This document shows, piece after piece, positions 13,532 through 26,800 of a stretch of 64,000 bases of DNA (its first letter is position 1; the number at the start of each line of letters is the position of its first letter). Origin of the DNA: Varroa destructor (Eukaryota > Arthropoda > Arachnida > Mesostigmata > Varroidae); NCBI RefSeq assembly GCF_002443255.2, contig NW_019211458.1, forward strand, positions 40,331,170 to 40,395,169. The letters run 5' to 3'. The notes under the pieces were generated by a model, which was not told where the DNA came from, did not search any database, and worked only from the letters and a program-made list of their open reading frames with translations. The translations under genes were made by a program, and so were the position numbers.

Positions 13532-13668
13532 GATGTATATAATCTAAATATATATATAGATATATATAATCTATATATATATATATATAGATGTATATAA
13601 TCTATATATATATATATAGATGTATATAATCTATATATACATTCAGGTATATATATACCTGAGTGAAA
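13532..13668. repeat. AT-rich minisatellite with terminal palindrome
   Basis: Four tandem copies of a roughly 30-35 bp unit built around a GTATATAATCTA core separated by TA runs of varying length. The array ends in a perfect 20-bp palindrome at 13643-13662 (TCAGGTATATATATACCTGA). It could form a hairpin or cruciform. No coding content. Confidence 0.85.
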
Positions 13669-14442
13669 CGCTCTGAAATAAATCGTTCTTTAAGCAAGTC
13701 ATGTACTTCAGAACATAATTTTTTGCGATAACGCGATTATTGGGTTTTTTTTTACCAAACCTGGCTATCCGTTTGGATGAGCTTGTTTGGAAGCATTCTT
13801 CGCACTTTTAACGTGTCACATACACCAGATCTAACCTGTGGAATTTCGACCACTTCCCACTGCGAACTATCTTAGATATTACTTACTAGACATTAATAGC
13901 ACAACGGAGTAGTAGATCCAAACATCTTCGTTTATATTGCGACATAAAAATACGGTTTCCAGATACTTCGTAGAGAAGCTGTAGGTCTACAACGATTGTC
14001 TCGGGTATTAACACGTTGGCCAATGACTACCGAACATAATTTTCACGTATGCAGATATAACCATAATAGTAGGCAAAAGCGCATCGAATTCTAAAACCGA
14101 TACCATTTAACAGGTCATTAGATATATATTAGGTATAGGGTAGAAATGTAATAAAGGTAGGCTTCGTTTAGAACGCTCTAATCAAGCATAGGTCACGTAA
14201 AAGTAAATAAAAAAATACTATTACAAACCGTTACTGTATCGGATATATCAGTAGAAATAAAAAAGTAATAACTTGTTAAAATCATATTTAAATTAATGCA
14301 ATTGCTAAAACGTATCACAGACAATAACTATGTACATATAATCAACGGCGTGTTAATCATAATTACCTATATTACTCCTCATTATATATATATCATATTA
14401 TCATTTTGGCGATTGAGCAAAAAATACTTGCGAGCCACAGTG

Positions 14443-14448
14443 TTTATT
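14443..14448 (-). terminator. Poly(A) signal of the alpha-tubulin gene
   Basis: AATAAA on the minus strand, about 100 nt downstream of the tubulin stop codon at 14550. Confidence 0.6.
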
Positions 14449-14549
14449 AAAGAACTGCTTCTGAACGTTGTTCAGAGGTAGATTTGCTTTACAACCACCA
14501 ACAACCAGAAAGCTGGTCAATGTAGCAGAACATTTATATGGGACATTTT

Positions 14550-17500
14550 CTATAGTCCGTCTGATCGTGAAGCATTGTGCTCAATCTGGCTACTTTCGAG
14601 ATCCGCATATTCTTTTTGCATGTCGACAACGTTGTCATAAGCTGACTTGAATTCATTTTCTTCAAGTCCCTCATTATAATACCTGTAAATTTGAACAGTC
14701 ATTTATATTGACGTGTTTTCGCCCCGAGTTTAGTTTTGAATCAATTTTTAGGACATGTACTAAATATTCTTATAAACTAAATAATTCTTAGAAACTTCCT
14801 GGATTTGCCAAGCAAGATTTGCAAGTTGATACGGCAAAAATACGACCAAAATTGATCGGTCCCATCTAGCTTTTCTAAACTTCCCATGAGACACTAGCAA
14901 AACTAAAAGTTTAAAATAGTGTTAAAATAATAATAAACCAACTTATTTTTAATGTCTTCGTTCGTTGAGTTTTTGAAAAATTAATTGATTTATTAAGTCA
15001 TGAGCAGTATAATCCTGCATATCCAATAGAACCTAACATAGTTAATGACGAAAACAACTACTATTTTTATTTTTCCAATTTATCGACTGATTATAGATTA
15101 TGAATACCATTCGTTTATTTATCAAGCATATCTGAATATATTTAGATAGGACTCGTTCTCGAATTAAATTCTCAGGCAAATGAAAGATACACTTACCAAT
15201 GTACGAAAGCCTTCTTGCGATACAGGAGATTAAATTTCCGCGTGACCTTTCTCCAAACCGAAGCAAGCGCCGTGCTGTTTGCTAACATACACGCGGAGCG
15301 CGGTACCTGAATTCAAAGTAAACATAAATACCGCAAAAAAATGCTTATTTGAATAGCATCGCCACATGTACTACAAATCTAATTTTTAAAAAGTTCTCCC
15401 ATCTGTAGCAGTTTTGATAACAATTTAATCAGAACGCGTTTTGCAGAGCTGCGTTAATCGTATAAACGTGTGTGATTGTGAACAAACTGACTAAAATCAA
15501 TTTACCAGAAAAACAATATTTTTATAAACTTTATTTTTGTGTTTTAAAATTTGGAGTTAGTATACGAAAAATTCAGTTGGCTAGCAACTACGCTGGCCCC
15601 TTTTACCGATACGGTTTGTCGCAATATTTAAATGGGCATACCGCTCACATGTATAGCAACAAATGATATCATAATAACGATAAGAGAAGAATCCAAACGG
15701 TGTGTCAGATAACGTTTAGCGGCCCATGAAATTTTGTTTAGTATATGTTGTGCCAGTTGTTATAACGTTACGTTAGAATAAAGGCAGCTAAAGCGCCGTC
15801 TGGGTGCAGCCTCTTAATAAATTAATAATAATTCAATAAAAAGGAAAGTGATTTAACTACAATAATCAAAATTGGGTAGGAAAACCACAGAATTTAAAAA
15901 CAGGTGGTAGTGTACCAAGTGCTACTAAAGTCTCAAGCGATTACATACACAAAATCAAAGCATATGTAAATTACTGTAACACATTGTTTCTGGCCGCTTA
16001 GATGCGTGTTTGACCTTAAAATTAACTGTTGATTTGACTAACCTTTGTGAAACCACTGTCGGTAAGTACAGATGGTTTGCGAGGGTTCACCCCAAGCTTG
16101 AAAGCCGCCGGGCTCCAGTCAACAATACTCAGCGTCTTCTGAGCGCGTATATTCGACAGAGTTTGCTGCACATGACACAGTGAAACTTCCCCACGGTAGA
16201 GGATGCCACAAGCTATATAACTGCCCTTCTGTGGGTCGCAAGTTAGGAATCTGTTAGTTGACTGAAAGAGGTCACGAGTAATCTCCACGACGGACGTCTC
16301 ACGGCTTAGATCGCGGTGTCCGGATGTAACGAATGGACTGTAGCTCATCATCGTAAAATGTAATCTTCCAAAAGGGACGAGATTTGTTTGGAACTCGCTG
16401 AGGTCCACATTCAAGGATCCATCCAGCCCCACCGAATTCATGATTGACGAAAAACCCTGGGAAATGACAGCATTTGCGTTGTCATAAGATGGACTCCTAA
16501 TCTTTAGCCGGTCTCGACAAAGCTTGAAGAGTGTTTGATTATCAACCATAAACGTGCAGTCGACATTTTCGAACGTGGAGTCTACGTGAAGCACAGCGTT
16601 GTAAGGCTCAACTACAACCTCGCTGCAGTCTGGAGAAGGTGCGATCATCAGCTGTAGGCGGCACTTATTCGCGTAAAATTCGTGCAGCTGCTGTAGAAGG
16701 GCAGCCGTAAAACCAGATCCTGTACCGCCTCCGATAGAGTGTGATACTACGAAACCTTGAAGTGAGTCTAGAGTTTCAGTTACGCGCCTTAATACATTGA
16801 GAGTATTTTTTAAAAGCTGGCGATTGTCCGATTGGTAACCGCGAGAGTAGACATCTGCAGCATCTTCTTTCCCAGAGATCAAATGCGAAGGGCTAAAAAG
16901 TTTCCTGTAAGCAAATCACATGCAGATTTGGCATTGTATTCATTGGCATGTTTCTGCAAGGACGCATATATGTATATGAACGTATTTTTGATCAAGGAAA
17001 AATAGCTTACTTCAATATTCGTATTCAAGTAGCTCGGAAGGTTGTCATGATAAGAGTCCGCGTTTTATACACTTTGGCCATCGCAATTGAATGGATTAAT
17101 TGTTCCAAATAGAGAGAAACACAGCGTCCATAATATCTTCCAGTAAAATTAGCGTTATTTTATTTAAAAGGAATCTCCATAGATAAGGTGTGGGCAGCGT
17201 GGCGCGTTAATTCTCTCGCGGACCCAGGATCTTTGCCCCGTGAACTTTGAGGGCTTTAAACTTATCAATTTCTGTACAAACATATCGAGAAACGTGTACC
17301 ATTGCAGGTGAACAAACGTTATGTATTCCATAATTGTCAGTGATTTGTGAGCGTAAGATGATATTGATCAGTGGCACATTGCTAATATAAACTAAATTCA
17401 TTTTAAGACAAAATGAAAAAAAAGACACATATTTATCGATTGTTTTTTCCCAAGGTCGCTGATGCTGCTTGAGTAGTGTATCCCATTGTGCACATCACAT

Positions 17501-17758
17501 TACTTGTACATACCCGATAGGCTTCTTGCTCATTGCACCAATAACTGAGGGATCCGTGTCGACAAAAATCGCTCTGGGAACATATCGGTCTCTTCCTGTA
17601 TCAGTGAAGAACGATATCAGTGAGTCACGGAGCTTTTTGTCCTCGTAGACCCCTGTGCCGTCATTGCCGATTCCGTGTTCGAGACAGTAGAGTTTCCAAC
17701 ACTGCTCGCCCAATTGAACTCCAGCTTGACCTATGTGAAGGTTGAGAATCTCTCTCAT
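14550..17758 (-). CDS. Divergent alpha-tubulin, four exons
   Basis: Exons (minus strand) are 17758-17514, 16904-16043, 15306-15197 and 14682-14550; phases agree at every junction and give 449 aa. Alpha-class marks: YCLEHGI near residue 25, LISGKEDAA in the GTPase domain, and the extra loop before strand S10. The nucleotide motif GGGTGSG is at about residues 140-146, and [13 protein letters not shown] carries the Glu that in alpha-tubulin activates beta-tubulin GTP hydrolysis. AFVHW spans the third junction. Oddities: the protein starts MREI, the beta-tubulin tetrapeptide, rather than MREC; the loop holding the acetylated Lys is shortened and changed (YEDKKLRDS); two residues are missing at the first junction (PIG|KLF); and the C-terminus ([14 protein letters not shown]) lacks the Glu-rich tail and terminal Tyr. 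Core motifs are intact, so it is probably an expressed tissue-specific isotype rather than a pseudogene. Confidence 0.93.
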
Positions 17759-18627
17759 CTTGATAGGAGCTCACTTACGTATGGTACTAGACTTTTTTTT
17801 GATAAGCTTGCTTTTCTCTGTGCGTCTTGCGCAGTGACCTGCGAACCGAAGTCATCTGCTAGACAACGCCAAGCAGCCGATGCAGCTTGCGTGACATTAA
17901 CATGCGTGCGGAAGGGCTTGGCTGAATGAACGAATAGCAGCTCTACGTGCCGTACCACTATACAGCCGCAATGTAGTTGACAGCTGCCAGCGATCTATTG
18001 TATATCATGCTGTAGTCTGAGCGAATGACAGATCAACAGCGTCATAATATGATTCAGATGTGGGACTAGTTTTTGATTGACATGGGATCTGCGCTACTTT
18101 GTTCATTCAGGCACACCAGTTTATTACCCAGTGGAAAAACTGTAACCAAAATGAACTGGTCGATCCGTCAGCGTATTGGCAGAGAGTCAGTGAAGACGGC
18201 GTTGTTGAACTCTTATTGGGTTTCTCGGTCGTATTACAGAGTTCAAATCGTGCCTTGTGTTTCTACCCTGAATGACTGAAACAGCATGTTTGCCATAAGA
18301 AGGAGTTGGTAGCTGGCTGCACCATTTGGCTATCTCGTATTCTTGTTTTAAGTTTTGTCACTCTTTTTCGCCAACTGAAAAGGGCATGGTGTTGCAAGGA
18401 CCACAGCCTGACTTCCAGTTGAGCTGGTGAATAGGTAAACAAAGGCTCGCAAACAATCGCACATTTCTATCGCACAGGTTTATCATCTGTACCTCAGCGA
18501 TTTTTTTTGTATCCTAATATGAATGTATGTTTTTATACGTTCTGATTAAATAATTGAAAAAACAACCATACAGCAGCTACTATATTGTATTTTTGCTCAA
18601 ATTGTTCTAGTAACGCGTAATAGAGAT
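17759..18627. other. Upstream region of the tubulin gene
   Basis: This stretch lies 5' of the minus-strand tubulin start and 3' of a candidate minus-strand gene. It should contain the tubulin promoter, but I see no clear TATA box or initiator. Open frames on both strands at 17675-17958 overlap each other and resemble nothing. Confidence 0.4.
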
Positions 18628-19828
18628 CTATTCGTCTATTCCAAGTCTATTCAAGTTCTGTAGTAGCTCACGGTATTCTAAAGCAACCCGCTGATCCGCC
18701 CGTAATTCGAATATTTGTAGACCTCGCAAGTTAGAGATGTTATCTATACAAATAAAACAAATTCCTCGGCAAACAAAAGAGCCTCGGCGACTGGTCTTAC
18801 ACCAGTATAACAGGTTTAACCACAATGCAGGTCGAACAGGTCCAAGAATATAAGTCCGTCACAGCGGTTGTTAAGCTTGTTATGCTCACCTCTTAAATAG
18901 CATTGATAATTAATATATTAAGGCTGCGATTGTAATGTCCATAACAGAAATATATTATGACCGCACAAGATTTTTGAAGTCTTTTAACAGATATCGAATC
19001 CATCGTTTGAAAATCACTATATAAAGGTATGTTTTGCATTAGGGTGAGTACATCTTGATAACGATATATGTTTAAAAGCAATTCTGCCTGCCGAAATATA
19101 CATGGAAACGGACCGTCTTTCTGTCCTTCATATATTTCGCTGTTTTAGGCGGAAAAATCTCTGTGGTCGCTCTATCATTATAAGACACGGTAAACGTACA
19201 TTTTTGTACGAATCCAACACCTGCCCTTCGTACAAGCCCTTTCTACGTTTTTACGTATTTAGGTTGGATAAGAAGTTCCTGCGGTCTTTTTTAATATATT
19301 GAACACACCGTATTTTCTATTACTGTGACAATTAGTTATTATGTTAGGTTATTCTCAGTCATTGTTCACGATTTTCTCCCATCTTGTTGGATTTAGACGC
19401 TTCATGAGGAACCCACGTTTCAAGTGTTTGTATTGATCCAGAGAACTCGAAGTGGTTGACACCGGTTTTGTGGCTGCAGCCCACGTTTTCGGCTGATTCC
19501 CGACTTACTTGCTAGCTGTTTTCTTTCAAAGGTACCTTCAGGTGGTCGTCGTCAAACTCAGAAATGTCATATCGAGCGAAGGGCATTCTTTTAGGTCTCG
19601 ATAACCATTCCCGAGTTTGGTTCACCACTCTCAGGCAGTCCTTCGAATGATGCCACCGTCACCGTACACAAAGCGAATGTTCTAGGCTATTTCAGCTAAA
19701 TTTTGGCCATGAGGAAAATCATAATACAATAGGTATTGAAAATACATTTTTTTGCACCTAGTATATCCAAAGTCAAGGAGCTCTTTCGGGTTGAAATTGC
19801 GCTTGCAACACGATATTGCTATAACATG
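18628..19828 (-). CDS. Exons of an unrecognised minus-strand gene
   Basis: Three exon-like segments on the minus strand look coding. At 19828-19758, after CTGTCAG, the reading includes KRNFNPKELLDFGYTR up to an AG|GTGCAA donor. From 19087 the reading runs AELLLNIYRYQDVLTLMQNI and stays open for 60 codons. The terminal exon 18743-18628 begins after a TATAG acceptor, reads NISNLRGLQIFELRADQR and ends GIDE-stop. An ATA|GTGATT donor inside the second segment would join it in phase to the terminal exon. The link between the first two segments is not in phase, so an exon is missing or the first segment belongs elsewhere. The composition is helical and charged. I do not recognise the family. Confidence 0.35.
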
Positions 19829-20854
19829 CTGACAGAACAGAAAAATCACTTTTGAGCGGTATATCAATGGTAAACGACAAGCGAAGGGAGATAAACTGAT
19901 CTTTTAAAAAAGAAGGGCGGGAACTTATTGCTCAACCGGCCACCGAGTGTTAAGCAGGTGATGGCAATGAACGCTGAATGACGCTAAGCGCAAAAGAGAT
20001 AACGATAAGTCGGATCCTAGACCTAAGAATTTCAGAGCGATACGCTTGGAAGCAGGATAAGGTCGATAGCTCAGAAAAAGGTTGAAAGCAAAACTGGTGA
20101 AGAGTTCGTGCGTCCAGGTTCGATGGCTAGCGGCACTGATGATCGATAGCTGCGAAGTTGTGGACCGAACACTGCAGAATCATTAACAAGGGATGCTACA
20201 TCGTTTAAAGCTGCTGACTGCTTAATTTGTAACGCCGGCAAAAAGGACGAAATAGATGTACTGAGTAGGCGAAAGGGCGGCAGTTGAACGCCGTAAGACG
20301 AAGGCGCATGAACGATTGCAGGGGTTCGTGAAGAGGCTGTTGCCCAGACTCAGTTAAATTGGTAGTGACAAAGTAAGTATAATACCTGATTTATTAGTTT
20401 TCTGATCACCTATAAATATATACATTATGAATGAAAGCCTAGTTACTTCATAACTTATACTACCGTACCCAGAATTTTGCGATATATTTAATGAATTGTG
20501 CTATCTTTTTGGCACTAACGATAAATGGAACTTTGTCGCACGCCCCCCACGTTTTGAGATATGAACGTATGCGCTCTCTTCTTGAGAGGAACGTGGATAA
20601 TGCACTCTCAAGTTTACTTGTGGTGCTGTTGTTTCAGTGAAGCAGTGTGACCGACGGCATTTCCGATCAACAATTAACTTTGCGAAACAGCTTTCTAATG
20701 ATCAGGTGAAGCGTTTGTACAGTTGATGCGAAATCTATCGCAAAGGCTTTGTCTGAATGTGTATGCCAAAGAATCCTTAGAACCCATTCAGAACTTGATA
20801 ATAACTAAATACGTATTATATTGCTTATATGTACATTGTTTATTATTTATACAG

Positions 20855-23800
20855 TATTTACTAAAAGGCAGAACGCGTTGCGGTATCTACATCGATCAAA
20901 AAGGACTGGTTATAGCAGCGATTTGTATGGCGATGACAATGGTAAACTATTTAGCTGGCGGAGAAGGTAAACGCGTTGTTAAATATTCAACCAAATGGCC
21001 ACTGTATCATTAGACAAATCATTCGTTAAGTTTGCACTATATTTACGTTTCTTGTACAATTTGTGTGGGCCAGTTGGCTACTTGGCAAAGAGGATTAAGG
21101 TCGTCGTACTGTAGACAGGTTGTAGGTGGAATATGGTAGGGTTTAGTAAGTATTTTCCTTTACGACAGGCTTATTCTTAATAACTACTGGAAATATGTAA
21201 TTTAATTTACGCAAAGGGTTTTCATTGTGAGCTACGAGCATGATGTGTCACGAACAATTATATTGTCATATTGGATGATTTTGCTATAAACTGCTCTAAT
21301 TCTAAATAGTAAAATCCAAGCAAGACGTAAGCTCAAATATGAATTTGAGGCGAATTTTATGAGGGGTTAATTTGCTGCGTTTAGATGGTGAGTTGCCTTC
21401 AATAGTGAGCCTTTCGCCTTGAGTTTGTCCTGTGCTTACTTTGTAACAATACACTGTGCATGTGGCCTGTCGAACAGTGATTTTTACTGGGAAGGCGTTA
21501 AGGAAAAGGATTTTTACTGCAATTGGTTGTTTTTGTCGGCGAACGAGGTTTACTCCTAGTAGCTTATGCAGTAAGCCCGCTAACCCGACCTGCACTTAAT
21601 CGACGCATCATATTAAAAGATTACAGATCTAATTACAGTTTTATCACTTCCTAATAATAAGGTTAATGAGAGGTATTAGTCTTTATTATTATTTATTATT
21701 ATTATTATTTATGAACCTGTAAAATAAGACAAGGTAATTTACGTTGCGATCTATTACTTTTCAACTGTTTGCTTTGATACGAATGAAGTACAATATCATA
21801 TGGCAAAGAGAAATGTCAGTAAGCTGGGTGAACTACTGTCCATACATTTCTAGTGATTGTTTTTTTATTTACGTTGCAACGTTTTTGCTGGTGCGTCGCT
21901 GATTTGCGTAATAGGGAAGTTTTTAATGATGCTCATTCGTGCACGCATATATGTCGTTGAGGTTAGTACGCTCAAGCCCAGCTGGCGTTACTGAACAACT
22001 CTGGTCGTATGTGTACGAGATATTGCTTGACAGCAGTATCTATTCGGAAAGGCCATAAACTAATGAACCAATAATAATTAAATAACATGCTATATTTGGC
22101 CAGGTTGATTCCTTCCGTTTTGTTCAGTATTTGTTAGTCTTGAACTTAATAATAATAATGCCTTTCTTTCAGACGCATCGGAATTTTTGACAAATGGCTT
22201 ACTTAAGATGACGGCAGCCCACGTAAGTAATACGTTAAACAACTGTAATCGACGCTGAGTGCGATACTTTATCTGTCTGCAGAAAGTATTTCTTGCGATC
22301 TGTAGTTCCACCATCGAATAGTCAAAAATATGGCCAAACGTTCGATTGTACTACTACCAACTCTTCACGCTGCTGCCTGTTCGATTTAAGTTGCCTCCAT
22401 GGTTTTTCTCAAACGGAACTGCTTCCTGGGGACCTATGCAGAATCTAGCGGACACCCTAGCCGAGACCTTAAATTACAAATACAGTATGGAGGCACCCGA
22501 AGATGGCGAGTGGGGCGTGAAAATACACGATAATTGGACTGGGCAGATTGGAATGCTTTATAACAATGTGAGTTGTTTGCATCTAGGAGTGCAGGAAAAG
22601 CTTATAAAGAATTCGCTCTTTTTTCTAGAAAATAATTTTGCTTACAATTCTTTTTTACTACGCACCTTGTTTATTTAGCTTGCTGGTTCTACCAGAGCTC
22701 GGGGGGAGCATGTGCACTGATTTCGAATTGCACACACTGTCCACGCCAATTGTATGACAATAATTATTCTCAAGGCTACACTAACTTCGTCAACCATAAA
22801 CATGTACGTGAAATCTTATATGCCGCACGGATAGTAGTAGTCGAAATCAGGCCAAAGGCTGATCACACACTGCCGAAGCGCTCAGATAGTGCGAGTACGT
22901 CGGCCAGCTTATTTTTATGTGTTGTGATTAGCACGATTGCGATAATGATCTCTTTTCGTAGCAAGTTACTTGACGTTGGGGCTTCGTCTAAAAGCTTCTT
23001 TGACCTTCTGCTACAAACATTTATAGGCATTTGAAAGATAATTATTGGTTTACATTTCAGAGGACCGATATTGCTCTGGGTCCTATCGCTCTTACAGAAC
23101 AGCGTTTTGCGGCGGTCGACTTCAGTTCAATGCTCACAACAGACTACTTAACAATCCTATCAGGATATCCTACCTACACGCAAGTAAATGCTTTCGGATT
23201 TCTGATGGTCTTTAACTGGACGGTAAGTAGGCATACTTTGTACTGTAGACAGGATATGAAATTTCTCTATAGCCAACAGCACATGCGAGCACTTTACTCT
23301 TTTCTAGGTGTATTTATCAAAAAATAAGTTGATACACAGATAACTTATTTTTTAGTTTACCTACATACTACCTATTTTCGTAATCAATACGGCCTATTCT
23401 GTTTTACCAACGCTAATAATAATAACAATAGTGAGACTAACTAATACATACATCGAATGAAAAAGGATCATTTTAGTTTCTCTTAATTCTTTTTTGACTT
23501 ATATAAACATCTTGCGATACTGAATAGCATGTTTTGTATTAGGTATTGCATGATCGTTTACGACTTTACTGCCTGAGTACAGATAGCACTGAATCACTAC
23601 AGTATAGTATAGTACATAATCGTCACCACTTTGACTGGTCGCCACTAAACAGACAATGACTTTATTTATTAACTACTTCCTATTTAAAAATTTTGTAATA
23701 TGATTGATTTTTTTTTGATAATGTTTAATACACCTTAAATATATTTTGCAGGTTTGGCTAGCCCTGACCATTACAATAATTGGGATTTCTCTTTTAAGCG

Positions 23801-26800
23801 TTTACTTTGAGAAAGTGTCTTGCCCCGAGAATGTCTTTAAGCACTACCTCAGAAGATTCAGTCACTATATAGAGACATACCTAAAAGCTGTATTTGCTGA
23901 AAGTAAGTAGAACCATTTTATCGCTAACGAAATATTAGCGCTCCGGAAGTCTTTTATAATCTTTATCTTTTTTTATGTGTAATTATTCAACACCTAATAA
24001 AACATGTTTTGATAGGCTCAGTTGTATCTTACGAACAAAACAGGGTTTGTAGTAGGGCATACGCTGAAAGGCCTAGCAATTTCGATTACAATGTAGAGAT
24101 TACTAAATATAAGATAAAGCCTCTTGCCCGTTTTTCAGGCCGACGCTTAAATAATTACAGTAGACGTTAGGTAGACCAAATGAGTTCCAAACCTGTAAAA
24201 ATGGACGCTGTTGCGAAAGGCGCACGTCCGAATCTGGCCGTACAATAAAACTTTTCAGGAAGATCTTTGTAGTGAACAGTTTGTGTACGAGACGCAAAGC
24301 TGTTGGCGCACCGACTTTTCCGAAGCGGACAGAAGTGAAAAAGCCGGGAAGCGACAAAGTGATTTGAACCTACAAAATGCAAGCATGACTAATACAGAAA
24401 ATACATACATTAACGCAAAGAAGTATCTCTGCAGAGAGAAATTCGTGTGTGCGGGTTAATTCACGCGCCAAAATACGAATGAGACGGAAAGGCCGATATA
24501 AAACTGCATACGAGAGCGAGAAATATTCTACCAAAACGCGCACATACCCCAAGGGGTACATGTGGGCGGTGGCTACTTGGAAAATGTGAGAGTAAACCCC
24601 CCACATGGTTTGCTGCTAAGATCTTTGCTTACTGCACTTCAGAACAGTGTGGCTAGACGTGAAACTTATACGTGCAAAATAGCAACAATAGAAATAATTG
24701 TAGAAAGTTAAATAAATATAATATTTATGGCAATACTCCAGAAACGGACCACTTCATGGAGAAATGGTTTTGAGCCTGTTACCGGAATTAGTTTGGCATC
24801 ATAGATCCAAACGTTTTAGTTTAAATCCGAAAATAATTAAATAGCTTTATCTGATAATGAATGATACGAAATTATTACAACAGAAAAGCGAGAATGGTTT
24901 TTAATAAAATACGTAATGATATAATATACCTATAATTTCCCAGGTTCTGTACACCTGCCTCGAACGGATTCATTGCGTGTTTTGCTTCAAGTTTGGTGGC
25001 TGGGAACGATTGTACTTATGACTGCATATACTGGTCACATGAAAGCAACGATGATGATTGAACCCGATCCAATTAAAATAGAGTCAATGAAACAACTGGC
25101 AAAAAAAGATATGCCAGTATTCGTCTGGCGAGGAAGCGCTTACGAGGCATTACTGAAGGTACGAAGGACATTCCAGTCCCCTGTTGTCCGCGCTGTCTGA
25201 TCAGCTTGATTATTGTCGGATACTGCGTATGCTCTGCGCAAGAAATTAAATTGCGTCCTATGAATATTTCAGACATCAGACTCAGTCGACTATTTGAACG
25301 TGTACAACTTGGTTATGAAATACCAATCGTCTAAAGAGACAAGAGAACTGTACAGCGATGCAACGATGGATCAGGTTTGTTTTTAGTTAGAATATATATA
25401 CACACTGAAAAGTTGCGTTGAATTAGTAGGTCTGAAGTCACAAACATAGACTTCATCCCACAGCGGTTTGAATAGAAACGAACAGTCTGATGAATGATCG
25501 TATCAGTGATTCGTACTTTGTCAGTACTATTGGATTTCCATAGGGGACGTTCGTCGTCCAATGATAGATGCGTTAAGATTACTATTAGTGAAATTACGTC
25601 AACCTAATACACGTTACGTCTACGAAGTACTAATCTGACGAAATGCTTTATTCGCAGGTAATCCGCAGTAAAGCGGTAATTATGTCAAGCGTTATTGTGA
25701 TGCGTTATCACGTGGCTCGTACTTGTCTTCGCGCAATGCCAATTGGGAATTATCATTTTGCTATTGAAGGTTTTCTTCCGCATGAAGTTGCAATGTGCTT
25801 TCATAGGAACTTACCTCGACAGATTACTTCGGCGATCAACAAAAGGTAGTTTTATTATTACTAAATATTTGGTTGCAAGCACGCTTTATGTACTTTTCAT
25901 TTGCCTACAGGCTGATTACGCACATAAAAAAAGTGTTGCTTTATAAATGCTTTTTTTAAAAATGCTTATACAGAGGCAATTAGCAAACGATCGTATTCTG
26001 CCTATGGACATTATCAGTCACATCATTCGTAATGCGAATGGTTTATATATTATATATATATATATATAAATAAACATGTTGATTCTGAGCTTCAACAAAG
26101 ATATATACGTGGCACATCCTTTCCCTTAATTAGGTAGATTTTCTTATTACGGCACCTTTTTTTTGTATGCTAAATAAAGTGTTGCTTATGGGATACTCTT
26201 TTGCAAGCGCACTTTTGTAAATGTTAAGACAATTAGAAGTTTGCAGGAATTCATTCCATAACACTGGACGAAAAAAAAATTACCGTTAATTTAGCATAAA
26301 GGGTGATAAAGCTACTGGGTTAAGGTTTTCATTAAAGACAGAATAAAATCATCGTTTTAGGTGTTGTTTATTTACGTTGTACATTTTTCGGTAGGAGACA
26401 GACGATAAGGCACAAGGGCCTTTCGACTCGAATAATTTAACTTGTTAATCCTGGCTAGAAATCATTGTTGACTGAAACTATCTCGTTTCGTTATTTACCT
26501 CAATCTTCTCCGTTTAAGTGTCTACAGGTAAGATAATCGGCGAAAACTGCGTCAGTCTGGTCAATCTTTAAAGCCTTCGTTATCAGTAGCAATATAATTT
26601 GAAAAGTTGCACACAATGCAATATAAAATAGGACAATACACGTGGTCGTGTACAATGTCGACTTAGGCCATAAAAAATTAATTCGTTCGGCTCATTATAT
26701 CGTATTGGATGGGCTAATTGCGACATGAAAACGAATGATGATGTCAAAAGCCTTTTATCTGTGCGGTCTGTGCTATCTATTGACCGCAAAGTCCGCTAAA

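Larger units (their letters stand above)
12275..14442. other. Intergenic, convergent between ICT1 and tubulin genes
   Basis: The region separates the plus-strand ICT1 gene from the minus-strand tubulin gene. It holds an (ATT)n run at 12710-12733 and an AT minisatellite at about 13532-13668. An open segment at 12910-12980 has a good acceptor and is readable in two frames, but no partner exon was found. The minus strand near 12530-12600 contains a sequence resembling a tRNA B box without a credible cloverleaf. Confidence 0.5.

Noticed and set aside
18893..18905. Strong minus-strand AAGAG|GTGAGC donor next to the 18.9-19.1 kb open segment
   Set aside because: It lies after the in-frame stop of the coding-looking segment, and no other frame gives an open exon ending there.
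26043..26070. TA-rich run considered as a promoter TATA element
   Set aside because: Long dinucleotide run within an intron; many identical runs elsewhere mark it as a microsatellite.
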